NCBI GenBank assembly: GCA_036245805.1
Contig: BTRK01000001.1
Location: 37,336,995-37,400,994 of the forward strand
Direction of reading: 5' to 3'
Origin: Pristionchus mayeri
Lineage: Eukaryota; Nematoda; Chromadorea; Rhabditida; Neodiplogasteridae
Length of the DNA: 64,000 nucleotides
The position numbers were made by a program, and so were the translations under genes. This document shows, one piece after another, positions 52,220 through 61,333 of the stretch. Each line of letters starts with the position of its first letter. Position 1 is the first letter of the stretch. The notes beneath the pieces were generated by a model. It did not search any database. It was not told where the DNA came from and saw only the letters and a list, made by a program, of their open reading frames with translations.

Positions 52220-52590
52220 TGGTCAGACAGCTAACTTAGGATAGGTGGTGAAATTAACGTGTAGGGTTCGATACATTTGAACCGTAGTGGCACAATGAGA
52301 AGAAGGAGATCGCCAACTGGTTGGTGCGAGCGTAGAGGATGAGAATGAATGAATAATAGGAGATCGATTGAAGATAATATTGATTGCTGCTAACCAACTG
52401 GGACAATGCGTTAGTCTGTTCATTTTCCTTTGCTCTCTCGTTCAGAATCGGTCTATTAGTCAGACTCTTTTTTTCGTACCCATTTAAAAATGCCAACGAA
52501 GCAAGCAACGTGTTCACTGTGTACGAGCATCAAATTATTCGGTAAAATGCCTTCTCGGCTCTTTATCACAGCGGCAGGTCATGTGATGGG
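52220..52590. repeat. duplicated Ly6 intergenic/promoter unit, copy 1
   Basis: Upstream of the 52089 gene. It shares with 53565-54000 and 58110-58510 an ordered set of blocks: a short stretch beginning at a gene's start side, CCAACTGATTGGTGCGAG-type sequence, ACAATATTGATTG, a TCATT...CTCTC block, and GCCTTCTCGGCTCTTTATCA near the previous gene's end. This is the most diverged copy. Confidence 0.75.
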
Positions 52591-52591
52591 A

Positions 52592-53475
52592 TCAAAAATT
52601 CCACGTGAAGTAAGCAACAGTTGCTGCAAAAGATGCAGCAGTTGCTATGGCTGACATCAAGCAAAAGAGGGTCGGGTCGGTCGCAAAGGCGTCTCCTACA
52701 AGCCCGAATATGTCGCTCACAGTGGGCTCGAGGTGGTCCTTTGAAGATCTCGAATCGGGGTTACGGTAAGTTCCTGAATGTACGGTAGTCAGTTTGCAAT
52801 TGATGAGACCAATGAGAAAAAAATGGAAAAGTACGGATGTCAGTTTGCGATTGAGAATGGATACTATAAGTAAGGGGGTACGGTACCAGTATTGCAGAGG
52901 TCGCCCTTGCAGCAGCACAGCGAGCCTTCTCCGCTCGTCTTGACGCAGCTTTCTTTCTTGCATTTGTGGCCTTCGTCGCAGATTCTCACGATCTTCGAGT
53001 TCTTCTCGGCTGTCAGGCAGTAGTCCGCATCGATGCATTGTTCCTGAATTTGATATGGATGTGTTTGCTAGAGATGAGTTTCTTATTAGGGCACTAGGTC
53101 GACATGACGTCATAGTTCTCATCCGGGATAACGTCATTGTTCTCAGACGTCATAGGCACGACGTCATCGAAATAATTCCCATCCGACCTAGTGACTCTAT
53201 TAGTAGCAAGATCCGTCAGACATATCCTATTTATTTGCTGCCCCTGAAGCCCCAATCCCCAAACCAATACGTCAGTCCAAATTCTCATGAAAATTTCCCT
53301 CTGCTACCGGGTCCTATCTATTGATGGATAAATAATTTTTAAATGTAAAATTAAATACCTCTGTCAGTGCGATGTCATCCTCGCCCGGAATCCCCTTCTT
53401 CTCCAAGTAGCACTTGAGTGCAGTCGAGAGCGGAAGAAGGGCGAGTGCGATGAGGAGAACCGAGAGGAAACGCAT
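52592..53475 (-). CDS. Ly6-like surface protein, 151 aa (3 exons)
   Basis: Exons 53475-53359, 53043-52887 and 52773-52592 total 456 nt. Signal peptide MRFLSVLLIALALLPLSTA, then LKCYLEKKG. The Cys-rich domain runs EQCIDADYCLTAEKNSK, ICDEGHKCKKESC and GEGSLCCCKGDLCNT, the terminal CCC-K-G-D-L-CNT being typical of nematode Ly6-type folds. The C-terminus (LFCLMSAIATAASFAATVAY) is hydrophobic, consistent with GPI anchoring. Intron 1 holds a rearranged palindromic MITE. Nearly identical signal peptide and gene plan to its neighbours show tandem duplication. Confidence 0.85.
53090..53194. repeat. rearranged palindromic MITE copy
   Basis: Composite of the CRE palindrome family: outer GGCACTAGGTC and CCGACCTAGTG ends with several scrambled GACGTCAT units between them. 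It is in intron 1 of the Ly6-like gene, about 47 nt before the exon 2 acceptor. Confidence 0.85.
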
Positions 53476-53564
53476 TGCTGAAAGTACGGTAGTCAGTTCG
53501 CGATCAGGGTGGGTACTGTAAGCTGGTTGGAAGTTTGCAAGAGATGAATGGATATCGGAAACTG

Positions 53565-54000
53565 GAGAGTACGGTACCTTGGAACTGTGGTGGCGCAGGT
53601 TGTCCAAGAGAGGAGTGGGAGGAGAGGACCAACTGATTGGTGCGAGTGGAGAGGATGGAAATGAATGAGGAGGAGGGGATCGATCGACGACAATATTGAT
53701 TGATGTAAATCAATTCAATTAACTCGGACAAGATGATTAGTCTCTTCATTACTCGTCGTTCTCTCGCACAGAATAAGTCTATTACATTACGAAACCATTT
53801 GGAATTTTCAATTTGGAAATTAATAATTGCCAGAACTTTCACTAAAGGTGTTTGCTTAGCTCACTCAGAGCAAAATCATCAACATCTTCCAATAAACACA
53901 GAAACAAGAGACGTCTTCAATGTATAAGAGCATAAAAATATTCGGTAAAACGCCCTCTCGGCTCTTTATCAAAGCGGGGGATCATGTGATGAGATCAAAG
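53565..54000. repeat. duplicated Ly6 intergenic/promoter unit, copy 2
   Basis: Lies between the 54002-54569 gene and the 53475 gene. It is closely similar in order and sequence to 58110-58510 (GGTACCTTGGAACTGT, GGAGAGGACCAACTGATTGG, ATTACGAAACCATTTG, GACGTCTTCAATGT, CGGCTCTTTATCAAAGCGG). Contains the promoter of the 53475 gene. Confidence 0.85.
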
Positions 54001-54001
54001 A

Positions 54002-54569
54002 TCAGAAGAATGCAGCAATGGCGGCTGCGACTGCTGCGAGAGAGGGGAGGGCGGTCGGAGTGGCTGCGGGGTTGTCTCCCTTTGATGGGTTGGGTTTGGC
54101 GGTGGGTTTAGGGGCGGAGGGAGAAGAGGCAGAGGGATTGGAGGGAGAGGGATTGGAGGCGGAGGGTTTAAACTTGTCAGTGTTGCACAGATCGCCCTTA
54201 CAGCAGCACACAGTGACGCCTTGGTGCTTGGCGCATTTTTCCTGCACATTGCTTACTTTTTTGCATAAAATGTTCGTTCTTACCCCGAGAACATCACACA
54301 TACTACTCTCATCACACTTCCATGCTTTGGTACCGTTGAATTCAAATGATGCGCAATAACTGGCCGTCTTGTTCACGCAGGTATGCTGGAACAAGAAACA
54401 TAGATAAATATGCGTCGAAACATCGATTGCAGTGAATTACTGGTAAGATATATATATGTATCACCTTGTATCGCACCGGCCCATTCCTACTATAGGCCTC
54501 ATAACACTTGAGTGCAGTGGAGAGCGGAAGGAGAGCGAGTGCGGTGAGGAGAACCGAGATGAGACGCAT
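54002..54569 (-). CDS. Ly6-like surface protein with Pro/Ser stalk, 148 aa (3 exons)
   Basis: Exons 54569-54465, 54385-54284 and 54241-54002 total 447 nt. Signal peptide MRLISVLLTALALLPLSTA, then LKCYEAYSRNG. The Cys-rich domain includes HTCVNKTASYCASFEF, KCDESSMCDVLG and EKCAKHQGVTVCCCKGDLCN. Unlike its neighbours it has a repetitive stalk (SASNPSPSNPSASSPSAPKP) before the hydrophobic tail (LAAVAAAIAAFF), as in GPI-anchored proteins lifted off the membrane. The stop lies inside a TGATCTTTGATC heptamer pair. Function unknown; nematode Ly6 proteins often act with receptors or in sensory or muscle cells. Confidence 0.88.
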
Positions 54570-54762
54570 TGCTGAAAGTGCAGTAGTCACTGACTACTAA
54601 TCAGTTCGCGATCTGAGGGTACTGTAGGAGAGGCGGTGGTTGTCAGTTAGCAATCGATGAGATTAAAGGAGGGCTCTCGGCAAAGTAGCCACATCGATAG
54701 AAGGGAGGTTCCACCCTCCAAAGATCATAGCGCGAGCTAGGAAGCGTACACACATCGGTAGG

Positions 54763-54836
54763 ATAGCTTAGTGGTAGAGCAGCCGTCACGTAAACGGAAG
54801 GTTGCGGGTTCGATCCCCACCAGTTTTTGACAAAAC
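54763..54836 (+). pseudogene. tRNA-like sequence (pseudo-tRNA, possible CGT anticodon)
   Basis: TAGCTTAGTGGTAGAGC (D arm), a CCGT/ACGG stem with a 7-nt loop CACGTAA, and GCGGGTTCGATCCCCAC (T arm) appear in order at tRNA spacing. The acceptor arms (GGTAGGA and CAGTTTT) do not pair and position 33 is A, so it is unlikely to be functional. It directly precedes a LINE fragment, so it could be a SINE head or a tRNA-targeted insertion. Confidence 0.5.
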
Positions 54837-54899
54837 TTCAAGATATTTGAATTCGCGCACTTCCCTGGCCCGTCAAGTGTCTCATAGGAAACTATTACT

Positions 54900-55582
54900 T
54901 AAACTTTCTCTGGAATTGCGTCTCTGGAATTCTTCACAGATGGATTGAATCGTGGCTTTGCTCACGATCTCAAAAAGTCCGTGTTGATTCTACCCTGTCA
55001 CACCCTTCTCCGGTCACCACTGGGGTTCCCCAGGGGAGCGTACTTGGTCCATTATTATTTCTCATTTACATTAATGATATTGTCGATTCATGTCCTGTTG
55101 ACTCATATCTCTTCGCTGATGACCTTAAGCTCGTATTATCATTTAATCATAAATCACCTCCTTGCCAACCTCTCCTTCAATTATCTCTAGATTTACTCTA
55201 TGACTGGTGCTTGGCATGGCAAATGTCTGTCAACCCAGATAAATCCCACATTCTACATTTAGGCAAATCCAATCCTAGAATAGCTTACTCATTCAATAAC
55301 TCTATAATTACATCTACCAATATTGTTAAAGATCTAGGAGTTCTAATCTCCGAAAATCTTTCCTTCCGCCCCCATATCGTTGATATAGTTAAAAAGGCTT
55401 CTAAGCGTGTCAACTTCATGTTCATTGCAATTAAAACAGCAAATCCTATCGTCCTTATCAATGCCTATAAAACTTATGTTCGTTCTATTCTCTAGTATTG
55501 TTCAGTAGTTTACTCTCCTCACATTCTCAAGGATAGAAAACTCCTTGAAAAAGTTCAATACATGTTCCTTCGTAAATTATTA
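54900..55582 (+). pseudogene. LINE reverse transcriptase fragment, third family
   Basis: Motif B (GVPQGSVLGPLLFLIYINDI) and motif C (YLFADDLKLVL) are readable near 55022-55140, then WCLAWQMSVNPDKSHILHLG, TNIVKDLGVLISENLSF and SKRVNFMFIAIKT. Stops or frameshifts occur near 55020 and at 55496. The 3' end is cut at the boundary of the inverted-repeat element at 55583. Sequence is distinct from the other LINEs here. Confidence 0.85.
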
Positions 55583-57313
55583 TGGAGAGGTCCATGACCC
55601 CCTACTCATGGGTGCGTGTTCCGTGACTCATTCCACGTATGGTCCAAAATGGTCCAAAAATGTCATGGTCCAAAATGAGTGCGGAGGATTGTGTTGGGTC
55701 AACCCTAACTATCATACCAGGTACCGCCTACTGTACCTCCGCTTTCATTTGCAAGCTACCGTATCTTCCTGCACCGTATTTTAGATACTGTAGGCACTCC
55801 AGATGAGTGCACACGAACCCGTACATGTCTAATAGGGATCGTAAAAGCATGAATATATTCTCGCAAGCATACCGTAATCTGCATACGGTATTTTGGATAC
55901 AGTAAGTATAGATGTATATCATTTACAATCTACATTTCAAAAGTAATGAATTTCCTTAGAATTGGAATGACGCGAGTTCAAATCTGACCATCGACAAATA
56001 TCTACTCAGGATGCTTTCCGGGGGTTTAGCTTTTCGCTAATATTATTGGGTAAAATTGCTGAAAATACTAACAACTATTGAGTTCACACCATTTTATTTA
56101 TCCTTCGTTACTTCCCATTGTTTATTACTTATAATTCGCGAATTGTTTTAGCGTGATACTCGATATTGTAGAAACAAGTGTAAACTTGAGGATGATGGGC
56201 GCATTTCTCCTTCCTCTTTTTTTCTAAGCAGAACTTTCTGCTCTCTGGTTCTGCAACGATTAAATATATATGAAAAAGAGGAAGGTCTCTTTGCAAAAAG
56301 TAGGGGGCGTTTATATTCGGAGAGAGGAAGCTCCAGGCGGGAGGAAGAGATGCTGAATCGCGGGCCAGAGAATAAAAGATGCTGACTCGCGGGTCAGGAA
56401 GAACTAGAGCAGGCGTATGGCTGGAAGGGACGGGGAGACGAGAAATGCAGGAATGCAATTTGAGAGGAAGGATGATGAGTTGAAAAGGAGGATGGGAAGA
56501 AGGACGCGTAGGGCACTTCGTACATCACGATTAAGTGGACGGTCTCATTGGAAGGGAAACAATCAGCACACCTCATACCACCACTTATCTCTGAAACAAT
56601 CGTACACTTCTGCACGTTTACACTGTATTCTTCCTTCTTTTCAAGAGTAGTGAACTAGATCCGACAACAAGCAATGAATGGGGGGGGGGGGGAAATATGA
56701 GTTAGTGGCAAATTGCTCAATAGACAGACATGCGGACAGACTCGCATGCATGTTTCGTGTTTTTTTTGAATTGTCTAAGCAATTTGTTTTTCCTGGTTCT
56801 TTTCCTCGTCTTCCTTCAAGCGCTTTAGTATTTTCAGCAATTTTACCCAATAATATTAGCGAAAAGCTAAACCCCCGGAAAGCATCCTGAGTAGATATTT
56901 GTCGATGGTCAGATTTGAACTCGCGTCATTCCAATTCTAAGGAAATTCATTACTTTTGAAATGTAGATTGTAAATGATATACATCTATACTTACTGTATC
57001 CAAAATACCGTATGCAGATTACGGTATGCTTGCGAGAATATATTCATGCTTTTACGATCCCTATTAGACATGTACGGGTTCGTGTGCACTCATCTGGAGT
57101 GCCTACAGCATCTAAAATACGGTGCAGGAAGATACGGTAGCTTGCAAATGAAAGCGGAGGTACAGTAGGCGGTACCTGGTATGATAGTTAGGGTTGACCC
57201 AACACAATCCTCCGCACTCATTTTGGACCATGACATTTTTGGACCATTTTGGACCATACGTGGAATGAGTCACGGAACGCGCACCCATGAGTAGGGGGTC
57301 ATGGACCTCTCCA
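55583..57313. mobile_element. long inverted-repeat (foldback) element: 488-bp arms, 755-bp middle
   Basis: 55583-56070 and 56826-57313 are inverted copies aligned without gaps and with only about two or three mismatches. The arms contain TACGGTA/TACTGTA motifs and a GAGTTCAAATC tRNA-T-arm-like block. The 755-bp centre has no convincing ORF. No target duplication is evident at the edges. It cuts off the LINE fragment on its left. This could be a non-autonomous DNA transposon with long terminal inverted repeats, or a recent inverted duplication. Confidence 0.93.
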
Positions 57314-58109
57314 GTGGATCTTTCGCTGCGACGCTAAATCAGTCGCGGAATCGATTAATTACGATCAGAAAATTAATTTTAGAACCTTTTCAAAAATTGG
57401 GAAAAGTCGTCCAACTTTTGCACTCACTTACCGTAACCCAAAACCACACCATAATTCATAAATAATTAATTTTAGCTTCCTTATAGAAAAAATTAAATTA
57501 CGCCTTTCTCCTAAAAGATGTATTCGGTCAAGAAGAAGCTTTTACACAAATAATATTTAGGGGGGTTTTTGAAAAATTTCTGGAGAATTGAAATTTAGTC
57601 TGAAGTAAAAATCAAAATATTGATTTCCGGCGTTTGATGGAATCTGATCGAAAAATTCTCCGAAGTAAAAAAGTCTTAGAATTTGTCAAGGAATGCAGCG
57701 CCCCTATTTTCGAAGCGATTAGAATCGATTTTAAAAAAATTCGAAATTTTGTCTTTTTTTTCAAGATCCGCTCCCACGCGGACGCGGACGCGGATGCAAA
57801 TTCTGACGACGCTCGACGATATCACTCTTCGAGTACTAGATATTGGTGATGAAAGGAGGAATTTTTATTTTCGGCCTGTGCCAAGTCTATTTCGAATCTC
57901 TCAGATAGTATGTTATATAAGCGTCTATGGCACTCAGCCAACTAATCATAACTATGATGAGAGTAGATATTAATGTAATTTTTTTGGAGCCTTTAGTCGT
58001 TAAGGGGAGCTATTATAGGTCATGGCAATGACAGGGTCCAAAGTTGAACTTTGCCTTCAGTCCTCCTTTAATATGTTCCGTAGGTGGGATATTTCAAAAA
58101 GGGAATAAA
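57314..58109. other. intergenic, no gene seen
   Basis: AT-rich sequence with GCGGACGCGGACGCGGA-like GC repeats at 57777-57796. Short ORFs here lack splice-site support or homology. Confidence 0.45.
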
Positions 58110-58510
58110 AATAAAATGGAGGGTACGGTACCTTGGAACTGTAGTGGGACAAGTTGTCCGAGAGAGGAGAGGGAGGAGAGGACCAACTGATTGGTGCGAG
58201 CGGAGAGGATGGGAATGAAAGGAGGAGGAGGAGATCGACAGACGATAATATTGATGGATGCAAATCAACTCATTTTGATTCGAAAGAGCAGACTAGTATC
58301 TTCATTATTCTTCGCTCTCTCTCGTAGAATCGGCCAATTAGCGTTACGAAACCATTTGTAAATGCAATTTGGAAAATAATATAGTTAATTGCATAAGTTT
58401 GTCTTAGCTCACTCTGAGCGATAGCCAACGAAACACGCGACGTCTTCAATGTGAAAGAGCATAAAATATCTGGTAAAAAGCCTTCTCGGCTCTTTATCAA
58501 AGCGGTAAGT
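58110..58510. repeat. duplicated Ly6 intergenic/promoter unit, copy 3 (orphan)
   Basis: Strong block-by-block match to 53565-54000, but no Ly6 gene lies downstream on the minus strand (that side is now the inverted-repeat element and intergenic DNA). It marks a fourth Ly6 locus that has been lost or broken. Confidence 0.85.
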
Positions 58511-58578
58511 CATGTGATGAGGTCAAAGATCAGCAGTATGCGACCGCTGCGCCTGTTGCGAGCGAATGGAGGGCGGTA
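58511..58578 (-). pseudogene. 3'-end remnant of a fourth Ly6-like gene
   Basis: GTCATGTGATGAGGTCAAAG, ATCAGCAGTATGCG and a GCTGCG-rich stretch with GGAGGGCGG match the stop-codon region of the 54002-54569 gene. They end after about 60 bp, where similarity stops. Only the last codons and 3' flank remain. Confidence 0.65.
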
Positions 58579-59290
58579 TAATTACAAGGGGAGAATCATA
58601 TATGAGAATATGTAGGGAGTAGTAATTCACTGCGTTTTTTGCTGGTGATCGAAGGTCTCAGATAATTCTAACGACTACTCGATGAGGGTAAGTGGTTATA
58701 AGCATCCAAAGATGAGGACAAACTGAAGAGTGCCTCTGTCGTTGCTTCGAGATAGGATTATTTTTATCAGTATACGAGAATTCTTATGTACACAAAGTGA
58801 AAAGTTAACGTCGATCCTGAAGGAGATGAGACGTCCTCAAAATGAGAAGAAACTGTTAGAGTTCGACAAACGAGCCTTCGCCTATTCATTTCCAATACTC
58901 TCAAGTCGTTCGAAATAGTGGGCTTGAGAATGCGTGAAATGAAGATAGAAGAGCCGGATTACGAACTCTGGGACTATCGTGCTTGAATAATGAACACAAC
59001 GAGATCTACTTTTTTGCATGCTGATAATGTCTTGGAATGACCTACTACTATAACAGGGATAACATCATACTTACGTCTGGTCAATTGTTGAAAAGAGAAA
59101 ATGCAGATACCTTATGGAGAAAGATTTTAGGGAATTTATATGGAGCAGTTAAAATACGGCAGAAATACTGTCTTTCAATTGTAGCTGAGGGAAATCATTA
59201 GGGGGCAGTAGTAGGAAACGGGATCGGTTGAAAATCGGAAGTAATACTTGAGTTGGGTGAGTCAGGCAATAGAAAGGAAAAAAATATATC
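58579..59290. other. intergenic, no gene seen
   Basis: Unremarkable sequence between the Ly6 remnant and the foldback at 59291. No ORF with splice support. Confidence 0.4.
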
Positions 59291-59605
59291 TGACAAGGGG
59301 TCGTCGCGGAGTGTCCATGGAGTTTCACAACGAGACCTAGCGCATTCGAAAGAGGATAAAATTCTAAGAACTTCTGTTGTTTTCAAATTTGCTAAACGAT
59401 CATGTGGAAGTCTGGGCTCATAGTGTGGATAGGCCAAAACCAGGCTGTTTCTGAGGCTGTCTCTGAATTTCCATACAGCCCAGACCTCAACAAGATCGTT
59501 TAGCAAATTTGAAAACAACAGAAGTTCTTAGAATTTTCTCCTCTTTCGAATAGGCCAGGTCTCGTTATGAAACTCCATGGACACTCCGCGACGACCCCTT
59601 GTGAG
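59291..59605. repeat. foldback element with ~130-bp arms
   Basis: ACAAGGGGTCGTCGCGGAGT at the left returns inverted at about 59585-59605. The arms (about 59291-59425 and 59465-59605) match with few changes. The centre has a short GAGGCTGT duplication. TACAGCCCAGACCTCAAC in one arm could encode YSPDLN, the Tc1/mariner transposase motif, so the element may derive from a transposase 3' end; that is speculative. Confidence 0.85.
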
Positions 59606-59911
59606 AGATTATACTCCATGACAAGAATAACAATGGGTAAGCAAACTATAAAGGAGGGGATCCAGTAGCCCTAGCCAGCCGAACAATGATGAGTTATTTT
59701 TTGTGATTTTTTAAGACAACATTTTCTGAACGAATCAGAATGTTTTGGAAAAATATCATCTCAAAATTGAACAACTCTTACTAGATTACTGGAGACCCTT
59801 GAACATGTGCTGTAACCTAGCTTGCAATCGCGAAATGAATCGACAACTGAATAAATGAATGGATGAGGACAGGGTTCCAGTCGTGCCAGAATACAGTAAC
59901 CGTAATCCTGA

Positions 59912-60406
59912 TCAGGCATAGTACTGGAGGTCTCTGAACTTGTGCGCGAATTGGTCGGAAAGTCGCACGAAGAAGTCCTCGCTTCCATCGTGGATCAGCC
60001 CAGTTCCACTCCTGCCCGATGACATGCTCATCGAGTCGTCACCACTGCGCCTGGAATGGAATACCGTAATCACTGATACCGTATTCCGCACATTGTGTTA
60101 CCGTACTGGGCAAGAATGTGCTATATCACGCTTGTTCCAATCTAATGTGAGATATACTCTACAAAGTTTCACTACTTCACAAAGTCATTGTTACTCAATA
60201 CCGTAATTCCGCACAGACATGACCTACATGATGACGTTCACTGCTACAGTACCACTCTCGTAATCTCAACACTACCGTACTCACATGCTCTCCTTGAAGA
60301 TGTTCATCTGTCTCACGGCAGCCTTCTCACTGTCAGCGAGGGGCACGGGCAGACGGGTGGGCGAGGCAGCGACGCCGTTGATGTAGCAGAGCGAGTGGTA
60401 GACGGA
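59912..60406 (-). CDS. last two exons of an unrecognised gene
   Basis: Exons 60406-60285 and 60050-59912 join in frame (AT|G) and end in TGA. They read SVYHSLCYINGVAASPTRLP, VPLADSEKAAVRQMNIFKES, then a Ser/Gly-rich stretch (MRSGDDSMSMSSGRSGTG), then LIHDGSEDFFVRLSDQFAHK and FRDLQYYA. Splice sites are good (CTCGCAG|TCC, CAT|GTGAGT, TTCCAG|GCG). Upstream exons would lie beyond the LINE at 60471 or outside the window. Family not identified with confidence. Confidence 0.65.
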
Positions 60407-60417
60407 CTGCGAGGGAT

Positions 60418-60470
60418 CAATCAATCGATAAATTAATCAATCAATCGATAAATAAATCAATCAATCAATC
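60418..60470. repeat. (ATCA)n simple repeat
   Basis: Repeated ATCAATCAATCGATAAAT units between the last-gene acceptor and the LINE insertion. Possibly the target or filler DNA of the LINE insertion. Confidence 0.8.
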
Positions 60471-60599
60471 GCTCTCACCTCTCTTCCCCCTGTAGTAGAC
60501 GTGGCTCGTGAGGTCTCCCTCCCCCGCTCTCACCTCTCTTCCCCCTGTAGTAGACGTGGCTCGTGAGGTCTCCCTCCCCCGCTCTCACCTCTCTTCCCC

Positions 60600-61279
60600 C
60601 TGTAGTAGACGTGGCTCGTGAGGTCTACGAGGCAGTGACCAAGGCCGTCTCGGACAAGGCGGAGTACGAGGATAAAGAATGCAGAGCTGTCGTCATCGGA
60701 TCGGTTGAGCCCAGTGAGCCCTCCAAAGGACTCGAGCAGGATCAGAAGATCGTCTCTGATCTTGTGACCTACTCTGGTTCCGATGAGTGCAAGAAGGCCT
60801 TCTGCGAGGGAAAAGTGGAATTCCATCGTCATCCCTCTGATCGCCCTCCCAAGAGCCGTCCCCTGAAGATCGCTTTCGAGTCGAAAGCTCTCCGTGACTC
60901 GTTCATCTCCGGCATCCGCTCGAAGGCAGGACGTCCTCCTCCCCTCGTCTCTCCCTCATCATTCGTTCGTCGTGACCTCACTCCTCATCAACTGCAGTTG
61001 GAGAGAGATGCGAGGAAGGAAGCAGTGAAGAAAAACCTCGAATGTCGCCAGATCGTCTATGGCGTCCGTGATTACTCCCTAATCACATACCGTAACCCGA
61101 GACCCCTTCCCCCCAATTACGGAACACCGCGCGGCTCCCGTGACCAGAACCCTCCTGCCGATGATTCCACTCCAGATGATGCGTCTTCCTCTGCTGGTGC
61201 AACTTCAGCCTCGTCCTCTGCGCCCGCCAAGGCGAGCCACGTCACCATCCGAGCCACCACCAAGAAGCAGCCAGTCTAG
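60600..61279 (+). pseudogene. LINE ORF1, N-terminally truncated
   Basis: Reads DVAREVYEAVTKAVSDKAEY, EDKECRAVVIGSVE, HRHPSDRPPKSRPLKI, FVRRDLTPHQLQLERDARKE, NLECRQIVYGVRDYSLITYR and a Pro/Ser tail, matching the core of the intact ORF1 at 34595-35470 throughout. About the first 60 residues (helical N-terminus) are missing. The remainder is open to a TAG stop. Confidence 0.9.
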
Positions 61280-61333
61280 GACGGGAGCAGCAAGGGTATC
61301 CCTCCTCTCTTATCCCTCTCTAGTCCTTCTCTT

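Noticed and set aside
56129..56458. 109-codon minus-strand ORF in the centre of the 55.6-57.3 kb inverted-repeat element as a transposase
   Set aside because: No catalytic or DNA-binding motif and composition unlike a protein-coding region.
59912..60406. Assignment of the two-exon gene end to the dihydrodipicolinate synthase-like family
   Set aside because: A passing resemblance of PTRLPVPLADSEKAAVRQ to that family's C-terminus is too short to support a call.
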